A DNA stretch of 64,000 bases from DATFVJ01 sp963851085. Its GTDB lineage: Bacteria > Actinomycetota > Actinomycetes > Streptosporangiales > Streptosporangiaceae. Below are positions 27,470 to 36,035 of the stretch, one piece after another. Each line of letters begins with the position of its first letter. Positions within the stretch are counted from its first letter, which is position 1. The DNA lies in the NCBI GenBank assembly GCA_963851085.1, contig CAWKNX010000001.1, forward strand, positions 248,001 to 312,000. Direction: 5' to 3'. Below the pieces are notes generated by a model. The model was not told the DNA's origin and made no database searches. It saw only the letters and a program-made list of their open reading frames with translations. The position numbers and the translations under genes were made by a program.

Positions 27470-27645
27470 CTGACGACCGCCACGCAGGTCCCAAAGGCCA
27501 GCAGGATGACCACGACGATGACGAGAGCCACCATCGAGCCGGTGCTAAGGCCCCTCCTGGGCGCAGGTGCCCCCGGCGGTGGCTCGCTGCCCTCGGGCGG
27601 CCGGTCCGGGGGGCCACCGTCGGCCTGCGGCGGAATGTCAGGCAA
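27466..27645 (-). CDS. Small proline-rich single-pass membrane protein
   Basis: A 59-residue frame from a TTG at 27645, overlapping the lgt stop by 8 bp, to a stop that overlaps the radical SAM start (ATGA at 27466-27469). The N-terminal 35 residues are Pro/Gly-rich (PPQADGGPPDRPPEGSEPPP) and the remainder is a single membrane helix (MVALVIVVVILLAFGTCVAVV). No family recognised. The tight overlaps on both sides favour a real coupled gene. Confidence 0.6.
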   Translation of the reverse strand: MPDIPPQADGGPPDRPPEGSEPPPGAPAPRRGLSTGSMVALVIVVVILLAFGTCVAVVR

Positions 27646-28465
27646 GGGGGGGCCCCTGGGTAATGGCCGCGACCGCGGTGGTCGGCGGGGCGGTGGACCG
27701 GTAGGCACCGGAGCGCAGCTGCCGGGCGAAGTGCCAGACGAACAGCGGCGCCGCAGCAAGCAGGAACCACTGTGAACGAGTCAGGCCGAGCGCCACCACC
27801 TCATTGCCCCGCACGAACTCCACCGCAAAGCGAAAAACCGCATAGGAAGCCAGGAAGATCTTGAACAACTCCCCGGGGACGTCCACCCGTGGACGCAACC
27901 AGAGCAGAACAGCAAATAGCCCGACAAGAAATACGATCTCGTAAAGGAACGAAGGGTGCAATGCCAGGCCGGGCGCGCACTGCGGGCAGTTCGGGATCCT
28001 GTTGACGACGCTGTCCGGCGGGACGAACCCCCACGGCAATGACGTCGGCGTCCCCGGCTGCTCGGTGAGGAAGCACCCGATGCGGCCCACCGCGATGCCG
28101 AGCGCGGCCGCTGGGGCGAAGATGTCCCCAGTGTGGGCCCGATAGCCGATCAGCCGCTTGGTGACTAGCACCCCAAGGTAAGCCCCGGTCAGGCCGCCGA
28201 GCACGCTTTTGCCGCTGTCGACCAGAAGGCCGGGCAGCGTCGGGTGGACGGTCTGGATGAGGTAGAGCCACCAGTTGCCAGCCCGCGCGCCAAGCGCCGC
28301 CCCGACGAGCCCCCCCACCACGATGGTGGCCATCGCCCGGTCGGCCATACCGCGGCGCCGCGCCTCCATCACCACCAAAGCGGTCCCGACCAGCAGCCCG
28401 AGCACGGTGAAGAAGCCGTGCGTCGGCACCGGGAGCGACCCAATATGGAACAGGACCGGATACAT
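27638..28465 (-). CDS. lgt: Prolipoprotein diacylglyceryl transferase (Lgt) homologue
   Basis: A 275-residue multi-pass membrane protein. It has the Lgt N-terminus (FHIGSLPVPTHGFFTVLG), the arginine-containing GLTGAYLGV helix, the signature region GIAVGRIGCFLTEQP (in place of the usual GRIGNFxNxE) and the C-terminal FRFAVEFVRGNE. Lgt transfers diacylglycerol from phosphatidylglycerol to the lipobox Cys of prolipoproteins. The signature Asn is replaced (GCF instead of GNF), so this may be a divergent paralogue acting on another acceptor. It is first in the leftward group with the small membrane proteins and the radical SAM enzyme. Confidence 0.82.
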   Translation of the reverse strand: MYPVLFHIGSLPVPTHGFFTVLGLLVGTALVVMEARRRGMADRAMATIVVGGLVGAALGARAGNWWLYLIQTVHPTLPGLLVDSGKSVLGGLTGAYLGVLVTKRLIGYRAHTGDIFAPAAALGIAVGRIGCFLTEQPGTPTSLPWGFVPPDSVVNRIPNCPQCAPGLALHPSFLYEIVFLVGLFAVLLWLRPRVDVPGELFKIFLASYAVFRFAVEFVRGNEVVALGLTRSQWFLLAAAPLFVWHFARQLRSGAYRSTAPPTTAVAAITQGPPLA

Positions 28466-28548
28466 GCTGATTAGCTTTCACCGCCGTGCCTCGGCGTGCA
28501 AGGACTGCGCCGGGTGCACGGTGAGCCGGTAAGCCCAACAATGGGGGT

Positions 28549-29025
28549 GTGCGGCTTCCCGATCTCGGCGAACGGGGTCAGGGATGGGTGTGGACCCAGT
28601 CCCTGATCATGGTCGCCATCCCCACCGTCGGCGGTCTGGCCCCAAGGTGGCCGGCGTCAGCGCGGATCCCGCTGATCGCCGCCGGGGGTGCGGTGGTGGC
28701 GCTCGGCTGTGTCCTCCTAGTCGTTGGGATCCTCGGCCTCGGCGACTCCTTCGCCGTCTTCCTCCGCCCGGCGCCCTCCGCCGCCCTGGTCACCACCGGG
28801 ATTTACGCGCGGGCCCGGCACCCGATCAACGGCGGCTGGGTCCTAGTTGGCCTCGGCTTCGCGCTCGCACTATCTCCCTGGGCGCTTCTGCCAGCCGGCC
28901 TGCTCGCCCTCGCACTGAACGGCAAAAGCCGGGTCGAGGAGCGTGCCCTCGTGACTCACTACCCCGATTACCCCGCCTACCGCCAGCGGGTGCCCCGGCG
29001 CTTCTTCCCACTCGGACGAGGCTGA
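28549..29025 (+). CDS. ICMT/PEMT-family membrane methyltransferase
   Basis: A 158-residue membrane protein from a GTG at 28549. Hydrophobic segments occupy about 20-65 and 98-125. The SAM-binding signature is GIYARARHPINGGWVLVGLG, and the C-terminal RVEERALVTHYPDYPAYRQRVPRRFFP is the usual Glu-Glu/Tyr-rich tail. Family members methylate isoprenylcysteine, phospholipids or other membrane acceptors. It is divergent from lgt with a gap of about 80 bp, so a common lipid theme is plausible. Its 3-prime end overlaps the convergent sigma-factor gene by about 50 bp. Confidence 0.85.
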   Translation: MRLPDLGERGQGWVWTQSLIMVAIPTVGGLAPRWPASARIPLIAAGGAVVALGCVLLVVGILGLGDSFAVFLRPAPSAALVTTGIYARARHPINGGWVLVGLGFALALSPWALLPAGLLALALNGKSRVEERALVTHYPDYPAYRQRVPRRFFPLGRG

Positions 29026-29639
29026 CTCCGGCGGGGGATGATTTCTGCTGCAGACCCCAGCGCTGGACTGCGGAGCGCGGACATGCCACGCGCCGTGTGA
29101 CTTTTCACTGCCCCCCTGCTGATCCCCATTGCGTCCGCGATCTGCGCCTCGGACAGGTCCGCGTAGTACCGCAGCACCAAGGCCTCACGCTGGCGGGCGG
29201 GCAGCCCCCGCAGCGCGGCGATGACCGCCGACCGCTCGAGCAAGCTGACCGCTCCCTGCTCGGCGCTCGGCGCGTCCGGCGCCGGCTTCGGCGCGTACTT
29301 GCCCGCGACGGCCCGGTGCCGCAGCACCGACCTGGACCGGTTCACCACCGATTGGCGCAGATAAGAAAGCGCCTTGTCGGTATCGCGCAGCCGTATCCAG
29401 GCCCCGTGCATCGCGACGAACGCGTCCTGCACGACCTCCTCCGCCGTGGCGGCATCGCGGATAAGGATCGCGGCCAGGCGCACCAGCGACTGGTAGTTCG
29501 AGCTGTACAGCTCGCACACCGCCGCCTCGGAATCCTGCTCGGCCGCGATCGAACCCATAACGGTTTCCGCCACAAGGGTCTCGGTCACGTCAGTGTGACG
29601 CGCCGCCTCACCGCCGGATTCACGAATGGACATGGTCAT
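28977..29639 (-). CDS. ECF-type (SigE-like) RNA polymerase sigma factor
   Basis: A 220-residue sigma-70-family protein. Region 2 is visible as ELYSSNYQSLVRLAAIL, DAATAEEVVQDAFVAMHGAW and LSYLRQSVVNRSRSVLRHR. Region 4 is LRGLPARQREALVLRYYADLSEAQIADAMGISRGAVKSHTARG. A 28-residue N-terminal extension precedes region 2 (MTMSIRESGG). An in-frame ATG at 29633 is an alternative start. It is preceded by a hypothetical gene and a STAS-domain gene on the same strand, so partner-switching control is possible. No anti-sigma factor gene was recognised. Confidence 0.9.
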   Translation of the reverse strand: MTMSIRESGGEAARHTDVTETLVAETVMGSIAAEQDSEAAVCELYSSNYQSLVRLAAILIRDAATAEEVVQDAFVAMHGAWIRLRDTDKALSYLRQSVVNRSRSVLRHRAVAGKYAPKPAPDAPSAEQGAVSLLERSAVIAALRGLPARQREALVLRYYADLSEAQIADAMGISRGAVKSHTARGMSALRSPALGSAAEIIPRRSQPRPSGKKRRGTRWR

Positions 29640-30105
29640 TTGCTGTCGTGTGAGCCAGGATACTCTGCCGCACGCGGGCGCCTAAATAGTGAGCGATTGG
29701 CGTGATTAAGGTCTCGCGCGTCATACCCTTCATGGTGTGGCTGCCTCGGCTCGATTTCCCTTCGAACTGCAGGGCGAAGTGCTCACTGCGGCTACCGAGC
29801 GTCCCGGTGCCCCGCACCCGAACGCTTGTGGCCGCGGTGAATGCGCCGGCCGCCGTGCCCGTCAGCTGGGCCGGCGACCTCTTTTCCAGGCCTGGCGGTA
29901 CGGCACTGTTTTCGGTGACAAGCGCGTCGAATTCGCACAAAAACCCGAGAAATGCACCCTCTAGGTCGTCAAGGATCCGGCCTGTCACTAAAGTCATCCG
30001 CAGCTCATCGCGGCTGGCCTTGATCGCTATCCCGCATTCAGTTAGCTGATCGTCTTCTGTCAGTGCCGTGCCGGGATCTAGTGTGACTGCGCGGAAGAAC
30101 CACAT
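29620..30105 (-). CDS. Hypothetical protein between STAS and sigma genes
   Basis: A 161-residue frame starting MWFFRAVTLDPGTALTEDD at the ATG at 30105. It overlaps the STAS gene upstream (68 bp) and the sigma factor start downstream (20 bp). A central part reads MTLVTGRILDDLEGAFLGFLCEFDALV, and the C-terminus holds GTGTLGSRSEHFALQFEGK. I recognise no domain. Codon structure favours this strand. It could be a small regulator of the sigma factor, but that rests on position alone. Reality of the gene is moderately supported. Confidence 0.5.
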   Translation of the reverse strand: MWFFRAVTLDPGTALTEDDQLTECGIAIKASRDELRMTLVTGRILDDLEGAFLGFLCEFDALVTENSAVPPGLEKRSPAQLTGTAAGAFTAATSVRVRGTGTLGSRSEHFALQFEGKSSRGSHTMKGMTRETLITPIAHYLGARVRQSILAHTTANDHVHS

Positions 30106-30517
30106 CGAACGCCTCCAATGGCGGGTTCCCGGCGGAGAACTCCTGGTACGGACCGGTACATGTCTCGTCGATGGTGGCGAATACTTGCAGCCGCTTGTCC
30201 AGACCGGTAATCCGCATGATCTTCGCCACGGACGGCTGCAGCGCGATGAGGCCGTAACGGCACCCTGCCGCGTCGGCGTCGTTGGCAATCCGGACGAGGG
30301 CGCCCAGCCCACAGGCGTCGCAGAAGGACAAGCCGGTCAGATCGAGGAGAAGCAACCGGACGTGCCCGTTGATGGCTGCCCGGGCCCGCAGGTGCAGGAT
30401 GTCAGCCGTGGCGAGGTCCAGTTCTCCCTGCACGTTCAAGATCTGGGCGTCATCATCGGGACCGGCCGGTTTGCCGTTCCGCCCGCCACCCGAGCGACAG
30501 TCGCTTTGCCCGCTCAC
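30038..30517 (-). CDS. STAS-domain (anti-sigma-factor-antagonist-like) protein
   Basis: A 159-residue protein from a GTG at 30517. The STAS fold is recognisable: VQGELDLATADILHLRARAA, RLLLLDLTGLSFCDACGLGALVRI and CRYGLIALQPSVAKIMRITGLDKRL. In SpoIIAA-type antagonists a phosphorylatable Ser sits in a D-(S/A)-S-G-L motif. Here the motif is D-A-C-G-L, so the Ser is replaced by Cys and normal kinase control may be lost. A 45-residue C-terminal tail is polar. The gene precedes the sigma-factor gene, so a role in sigma regulation is likely but indirect. Confidence 0.82.
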   Translation of the reverse strand: MSGQSDCRSGGGRNGKPAGPDDDAQILNVQGELDLATADILHLRARAAINGHVRLLLLDLTGLSFCDACGLGALVRIANDADAAGCRYGLIALQPSVAKIMRITGLDKRLQVFATIDETCTGPYQEFSAGNPPLEAFDVVLPRSHTRSRHGTDRRRSAN

Positions 30518-31026
30518 ATCTACCCGTTCCTCCTCGCGGTGTCACGCCATGCCGCCGGAAGCTGGGGCGGCTCACACACGGTCCGCCGGTCCAGAGCGCA
30601 AGACGAGCTGAACTGGTCAGCACCCACGAGGGACAGGCCTGGAAACGGCTCACCCGCAACCGGGCGATCTTGTGGCGAAGATTCCCGGATCTTTGTGGTA
30701 AAGATCGTGAAGCTCTCGACGCACCCGCGCCGAAGTGCCGCACGGATCGCCGGTCAGCCGCCTGGCCACTTCCGATGCGCCGCCCGCAACCGACGACCCA
30801 AGCGGGATCGACTTTGCGGCAGGCACGACGTTAATCGGAGGGCCGATTTACCTCCGTCTCCCCATGCCAACGTGGGTCTCACCAAGAGTCCGGGGTGAGA
30901 ATGCACCCGCCAAGGGCCGGGGCGGGAAGAAAACGCCAGAAAACACTTGGCGATAAACATACGCCGCCGCTCGCCGGGTGGCAATGGCGAGTACCCGCCC
31001 GGCAGCCGGCTAGTCTCCTGAGCCGC
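30518..31026. other. Intergenic, no supported gene
   Basis: About 510 bases between the STAS gene and the GAF-ANTAR gene. Frames here are short and unrecognised. It should contain the promoter of the STAS-sigma group. Confidence 0.35.
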
Positions 31027-31728
31027 TCAGGGCCGGAGGCCGAGCTTCACGACGGCGTCGGCCACCGCGCGGAGGGGGGCGCCGTGGCTGCGGGCGTGCC
31101 GGCGCAAAAACTCGAAGGCCTCGTCGACAGAGATGCCGCGTTCGGCGGCGAGGATGCCTTTGGCCTGCTCGATGATGACGCGGCTGTCGAGCGCCTCCTG
31201 GAGCTGTTCATTGATGCGGCGCTGCTGGTTCAGCTTTGAGGCGTTGATGACGTAACTTGTGGCCACATCTGCCAGGACGCGAGCGGCGTCCAGGTCCTCC
31301 TCCGACCAGTCCCGGCGGGCGTTGCTGTAGATATTCAATGCCCCGATTCTCTCGTCACCGAGACGCATCGGGATGCCGACGACGGCCGCGATCCCGGCCT
31401 CGCGCGCCGCGTGCCCGTATGCGCCCCACCCACAGGTTGTGTCACCCAGGCCGACGGCCACGACGGCCTTACCAGACCGCCACGCGTCTACGCACGGCCC
31501 GGTTTGCTCGCATTCCTGCACCCGCTCCAGGTTGGAGGAACGCTCGTCGACTGCGGTGGCGAAGCGGAGATAGCCGGAATCCTGCACGGAGACGCCGGCG
31601 CTGTCAGCACCCACCACGGCCGTGGCCCGCTCTGCCAGATCGTGGAGCACGTCACTGATCGTGAATTCCCTCACGAGGGTCGCGGCGAACTCCGACAGCG
31701 TCTGGGTAAGCAGCTTCTGGTCGGCCAT
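31027..31728 (-). CDS. GAF and ANTAR domain RNA-binding antiterminator-type regulator
   Basis: A 233-residue protein. I chose the ATG at 31728 (MADQKLLTQ), preceded by GAAAGAGAT. The GAF domain spans about 15-165: LHDLAERATAVVGADSAGVS, ECEQTGPCVDAWRSG and VVGIPMRLGDERIGALNIYS. The C-terminal ANTAR domain reads LQEALDSRVIIEQAKGILAAERGISVDEAFEFLRRHAR. ANTAR domains bind paired RNA hairpins to prevent termination; GAF senses small ligands or redox state. It lies just beyond the 3-prime end of the injection-system cluster, but nothing shows it controls that cluster. Confidence 0.9.
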   Translation of the reverse strand: MADQKLLTQTLSEFAATLVREFTISDVLHDLAERATAVVGADSAGVSVQDSGYLRFATAVDERSSNLERVQECEQTGPCVDAWRSGKAVVAVGLGDTTCGWGAYGHAAREAGIAAVVGIPMRLGDERIGALNIYSNARRDWSEEDLDAARVLADVATSYVINASKLNQQRRINEQLQEALDSRVIIEQAKGILAAERGISVDEAFEFLRRHARSHGAPLRAVADAVVKLGLRP

Positions 31729-31749
31729 CACGCATCTCTTTCCCCGCAC

Positions 31750-32300
31750 CTACCACCGGATTCTTCGGCAGCGCCCGGGGAGCGGTCAGAGTCCAACGTC
31801 AGTCCACAGCGGGCCCAACGTCACCAGGCAAATCCTCTGAGTCGCCGGCTCGAGCGAGGCTTCCAGCTCGCCACCACCACCCTGCTGGCCGGCAACCCGC
31901 ACGAGGCCGCCGCCGCGCTCACCGACTGCCCTGACAACGCAGCACCCTGCGAACGACGCGACTTCACCCGCCGCCTCAGCCAGTTCACCTGCGACCACCC
32001 GCAGCTAGCCCCGCACCTGACCGAACTCCACAAGATCCTTAGCTCCGAACCAGGGACCGATCCCAATCAGTAACAGGCTGCCGGGTGATGATGCCGAAAC
32101 TCGTCTGCGCCTTTCGACGCCACCTACCACAGGTGCAACAGTGAACTTCGTGCGCCTCATCTCGGCTCGGATTCGGCTGTCAGGAGGTCCCAGCGGCCCG
32201 TGGCGGCCGCGGCGGCCCAGTCGTCATTCGCCCAGCTAGCGGAAGAGAATCCGCAGGGGTGTCACACCGCGTACGCCATTAGGATCAATGGCAGTGCCTT
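31750..32300. other. Intergenic stretch downstream of the injection-system cluster
   Basis: Apart from the small coding-like fragment at 31837-32073 I see no gene. The end of the leftward cluster transcript falls in 32200-32300, but I did not find a clear hairpin plus T-run terminator. Confidence 0.35.
31837..32073 (+). pseudogene. Fragment of an unidentified gene
   Basis: The last 75 or so codons of a plus-strand frame look coding (SRRLERGFQLATTTLLAGNP, then HEAAAALTDCPDNAAPCERR and LAPHLTELHKILSSEP). The upstream part of the frame is antisense to the GAF-ANTAR gene and no start codon lies at the beginning of the coding-like part. No family recognised. It may be a relic displaced when neighbouring sequence inserted. 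Confidence 0.3.
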
Positions 32301-33767
32301 TCAGCCTGGTGGCACCGGCTCGGCCATCGGCTGGAATTGCTGCCTTATGTCGAGCGGGGTGGTGACCTGCGAGCTGGCGATCCAGGCTAGCGGCGCGTAG
32401 TGGTAATGGATCCCGTCCGGCGCCCTGAGCAGCGGCACGCCCGCTGCATCGCGGGGCCATTCGACGTCTCCGGTCATGGTGCGCGCGGGTATCAGCCAGT
32501 AGTCACCTGTTCGGTAGGTACCGGACGCCTCGAACCACACCTGGACGCCGAGCTCGAGGTCGACCCAGGCGCCCTCCTGAATCTGCAGCGCGCCAGCCCA
32601 CAGCCGCGCTGCGCCCGCGCCCGGGCCGGCCTGGTGGTCCCAGCGGCGCAGGTAAGGGTGGCGATCGCGCAGCCGGCCAACGCCCTGGCCTGGCTCGGCC
32701 GTCAGCCGCACCCGCCTGCCGCTCACGTCGACCTCGGCCACCTGCAGCAACGGTTCCGCGGCGCCGCGTGCCACGTAGGCGTCGTCGACGACCTCCACCC
32801 AGTCGTCCACGTGCACATCGAGCTTGCCATCGCGGCCCGGCGCGGCCAGCGACACCCACGTTCCCTCGATGCCGCTGACCGCAAAGATCACCGAGCCGTT
32901 CTCGCGTGACCACTTGAAGGTCGCGGAGGCGGCGGCGTCGGGTCCCGCCTGCCCGGCGCGGTGCACCTCGACCCGGTAGAGCTGGTTCTCCGGGCCGCGG
33001 TAGCGCGAGTCCGGCGGGATGAGGCACGGGTCGTCCGCTGTCGCGGGGGGCTGCTGGGTCTGCGCGGCGAGCCAGGCCGCTGGCTGCTCGCGCGCATCGG
33101 CCCAGTCGTCGAACTTCTGGCGCAGGATGGTCGCCTGGTCGGAGTCGGGCTGGAAGTGATCCGCGGGCCGGATCGGCAGCACCTGCCATACGACCTTAAC
33201 CCGGCCGGTAGTGTCGGGCAGAAGCGAGCCGAGCGCGGTCTCCAGGATGTCCGGATCCTCCACCGCGGTGACGAACCGCTCCCATACCTTGAGATAGACG
33301 AACAAGGGGAACGCCTCAGGCAGGTCATCGGCATCGTTCTCCCTGTCGAGGTACGCGTCGGGCTGCGTCCAGTAGGTCCAACCGCCGCCGGCCTGCGGGC
33401 CTGGCGCCGAGCCACCTGGTGGGCTGGTCGGGACGGGCTGCAATGGCGTGGGCTTGGTGGCATCGACCATGATGCCGTCCACGTAGTACCGGCCGGCGCC
33501 GATGGTGAAATCGGCCTGCCCCCCGCCTTCGCCATGCTGGTACGCGATCTCGAAGGCGGTCGTGCGCGGCAGCTTCACGTCAGGGCCGCTGTTGACGGGC
33601 CCAGCATGGCGGCCGATGAGGTCGGCCGCGACGTGGCGCTGCGCGTACGCCTGGATCGCCGCCTGCTCGTTCATGTCCGCGTCGAGCTGCAGCCTGCCCT
33701 GCTGCGCGAACACAGCCGAGAAGCCCTTGCCCGGCCGGAACGTCAAACGCGAGAAGTCCCCGTGCAT
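32301..33767 (-). CDS. DUF6519 protein, distal eCIS component
   Basis: A 488-residue protein beginning MHGDFSRLTFRPGKGFSAVF, then QQGRLQLDADMNEQAAI, the hallmark start of DUF6519 proteins found at the end of eCIS and phage-like clusters. The rest is beta-rich with WSRENGSVIFAV and YHYAPLAWI near the C-terminus, suggesting a fibre or adaptor that sits on the baseplate. It is last in the cluster, 9 bp after the gpI-like gene. The biochemical role is not established; a part in surface or target recognition is an inference from its position. Confidence 0.85.
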   Translation of the reverse strand: MHGDFSRLTFRPGKGFSAVFAQQGRLQLDADMNEQAAIQAYAQRHVAADLIGRHAGPVNSGPDVKLPRTTAFEIAYQHGEGGGQADFTIGAGRYYVDGIMVDATKPTPLQPVPTSPPGGSAPGPQAGGGWTYWTQPDAYLDRENDADDLPEAFPLFVYLKVWERFVTAVEDPDILETALGSLLPDTTGRVKVVWQVLPIRPADHFQPDSDQATILRQKFDDWADAREQPAAWLAAQTQQPPATADDPCLIPPDSRYRGPENQLYRVEVHRAGQAGPDAAASATFKWSRENGSVIFAVSGIEGTWVSLAAPGRDGKLDVHVDDWVEVVDDAYVARGAAEPLLQVAEVDVSGRRVRLTAEPGQGVGRLRDRHPYLRRWDHQAGPGAGAARLWAGALQIQEGAWVDLELGVQVWFEASGTYRTGDYWLIPARTMTGDVEWPRDAAGVPLLRAPDGIHYHYAPLAWIASSQVTTPLDIRQQFQPMAEPVPPG

Positions 33768-33776
33768 CCGTCCTCC

Positions 33777-36035
33777 CTAGGTGACATATATGATCCCGGC
33801 ATCCGCGCCGGCTGGTGAGAACTCCGCGAGGCGCTGGCTCAGGTTGTCCTCGCGTTGCGGCTGGAAAAGGTCGTGGAACGCACCAAGCTCTGCGCCGTCG
33901 TCCGCGCCGCGCGTGATCTCGGCGGCGCATCCGATGGCCAGCTGCCCATACGCGGGCGTGCCATAACGCACGCTGGTGAACTCTGGCCTGACCCGCGTCG
34001 CGGCGAGCGCCCGCAGCGCGGCCAGGCCAGCGGGATCGACCAGGCCCCGCGCTGCCTCGTCGCGAAGCCCGGCCCAGACCTGATCGGGCTGGCAGTGGTA
34101 GCGGCGCGGCGTGCGCGACCCGGGCGGCACGTAGCAGAACCTCATGCACCCGGTACCGCGCCTGGCCACCCGCACGCACCCGTCGAAGATCGAGTTCTCG
34201 GCGATCTCGACGGCATGCGTATGGATCTCGCCGATCACAGTGGTGCGGTAGGCGTGCAGCACCGCGTATGCGAGCTCGCAGTCGGGGGCGGACAGCACCT
34301 CGCGGTCGGGCGCGGTGGCGTCCAGGATGCTGTCGGCGATGTGGATGGGCAGCGGGTCAGCCGTCGCCTCGTCGGCGATCACGAGAATCGTGCCGAGGAT
34401 GCTCCGCGAGATCTCCAGGCAGACCGTGGTGCGCTCGAGCACCACGCTGGGCTCCTCCGGGTGGGTCGGCTGGCACCTGGGTTCCAGCGACCAGCCCGGC
34501 ACCAGCGTGCAGTCCCGGATGACGACCGAGCCGACCGGTCCGGTCACGCTCACCCCGCGGCCGGTGATCAGCAGCCCGTCGAGCACCACCCGGCCCAGCG
34601 GGCCAGCAGCCGTGCTGCCTGGCTCGCCTTGCCGCTCGATGCCGCGGATCTGCAGCGCGTCCGGCCGGTTGCTGTACCAGTCGAGCAGCCGCAGTACCGG
34701 CCGCGCGCCGTCGGCCGCGCGCAGCTCCAGCCGTTCGCCCGCGGCCACCGCGAGCTCGATCTGTTCCTGGTAGGCGTCGCTGTGCGCGATCTCGATGACG
34801 GCCTCTGGCTGGCCGCCGGTCGCGTTGTCCTGCTTCCACTGCTCGTATGCCTCGTTGATCCGCTCGAACTGCTCGCCAGGGCCTACCCGGTAGACCTTCG
34901 CCTCGGGCGGCGCGCTGACGTTGCGCGCGTACTCGCCCCCGCCCATGTCCGCGCTGAACGCGTAGTGCCAGGTCACCCAGACGCCGCGGTCCGGAGCGTG
35001 GCGGCCGCCGAACGCTATCCGGCCGAGCTCGGGGTCCACCACAACCTGGTTACGGCCGGGCCGGTAGGCCCAGTCCGTGAGGTCGGCCACGACCAGGTCG
35101 GCGGGCGCGATGGGGTCCTGCTCGGCGTCGCGCCAGATGGCGAAGCTCTTGCCCGGGCCATAGTAGGCGGCCAGCCGGTCGGCGAGGATCCGGCGGGAGA
35201 TGAAGGCTGGCACGTTCTCCGCGCCCGCGGCCAGTTGGCCGGTGTGTCCGGTCGACGTCGCCACCTGGCCGCCGGCCGGAAGCGCTACCGGCTTGGTGAC
35301 CAGTGGTGCGTCATTACCGAGAATCGAGAACGTGAACTGGTTGCGCGCCCTGTCGATGCAGTACGCGGGCGCGTGGGTGAGTGAATAGGGCTTCAGCCGC
35401 CACACGAACAGCCCGACCGCGGGTGGCCCGTACCTGCCCTGGCGCAGCGCCGACGTGATCCGCGGCGCCTCCGCGAGATGGGAGATCTCGTCGAACGGTG
35501 ACCACAGCAGGTCAAGCAGCGCGCCCTGCCGCAGGTCGACGAGCCGGCCTGCGGCGAGACGACGGCGCCTTGCGGCCGCGGCCTGGTCCGCCGGGTACAG
35601 CCGCACCGGCTGCGTCTGGGCAAGCAGCCGGTCGAACTCGACGGCCCGCGCCGGCCAGCCGGCCACGTCCGCGGCGAGGTTCTGCAGCAGCGCGAGGGTG
35701 CCCTTACGCCTGCGGTTGGTGACCGTGTCCGCGACGTCCCTGCGTGGCGCGAGCGTGGCGGCGAGCAGCGCGGCCGCGGGACCGCCGGCCGCAAGGGCTT
35801 CCGCATACCCGCCGAGCAGCCGGTAGCCGACGAGGTCGCCCAGGTAAGGGACGGCCCAGTCGGCGCAGGTCTCGATGAACCAGTCGTCGTAGAGCTGCTC
35901 GAGGTCGGCCTCGACGATGTCGGCCTGTTCCGCGATCACCGCGAGCAGCGCGCGCAGTGGTTCACCGGTCTCCGCGTCGCGCCGGCGGATGTGCTGTGGG
36001 AGCAGGTCGAACAGCCGGTCGGCGTCGCGGCTCAT
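33777..36035 (-). CDS. Phage tail protein I-like baseplate protein with beta-helix C-terminus
   Basis: A 752-residue protein. The N-terminal about 150 residues match the gpI-like tail proteins of contractile systems: LFDLLPQHIRRRDAETGEPL, VEADLEQLYDDWFIETCADWAVPYLGDLVGYRLLGG. The middle and C-terminal parts (residues about 360-680) contain short repeated beta segments such as VVLDGLLITGRGV, VVIRDCTLVPGW and IHIADSILDAT, which look like a right-handed parallel beta-helix. gpI anchors tail fibres at the baseplate edge. A beta-helix would suit receptor or glycan contact. The start overlaps the J-like stop (ATGA at 36032-36035). Confidence 0.85.
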   Translation of the reverse strand: MSRDADRLFDLLPQHIRRRDAETGEPLRALLAVIAEQADIVEADLEQLYDDWFIETCADWAVPYLGDLVGYRLLGGYAEALAAGGPAAALLAATLAPRRDVADTVTNRRRKGTLALLQNLAADVAGWPARAVEFDRLLAQTQPVRLYPADQAAAARRRRLAAGRLVDLRQGALLDLLWSPFDEISHLAEAPRITSALRQGRYGPPAVGLFVWRLKPYSLTHAPAYCIDRARNQFTFSILGNDAPLVTKPVALPAGGQVATSTGHTGQLAAGAENVPAFISRRILADRLAAYYGPGKSFAIWRDAEQDPIAPADLVVADLTDWAYRPGRNQVVVDPELGRIAFGGRHAPDRGVWVTWHYAFSADMGGGEYARNVSAPPEAKVYRVGPGEQFERINEAYEQWKQDNATGGQPEAVIEIAHSDAYQEQIELAVAAGERLELRAADGARPVLRLLDWYSNRPDALQIRGIERQGEPGSTAAGPLGRVVLDGLLITGRGVSVTGPVGSVVIRDCTLVPGWSLEPRCQPTHPEEPSVVLERTTVCLEISRSILGTILVIADEATADPLPIHIADSILDATAPDREVLSAPDCELAYAVLHAYRTTVIGEIHTHAVEIAENSIFDGCVRVARRGTGCMRFCYVPPGSRTPRRYHCQPDQVWAGLRDEAARGLVDPAGLAALRALAATRVRPEFTSVRYGTPAYGQLAIGCAAEITRGADDGAELGAFHDLFQPQREDNLSQRLAEFSPAGADAGIIYVT

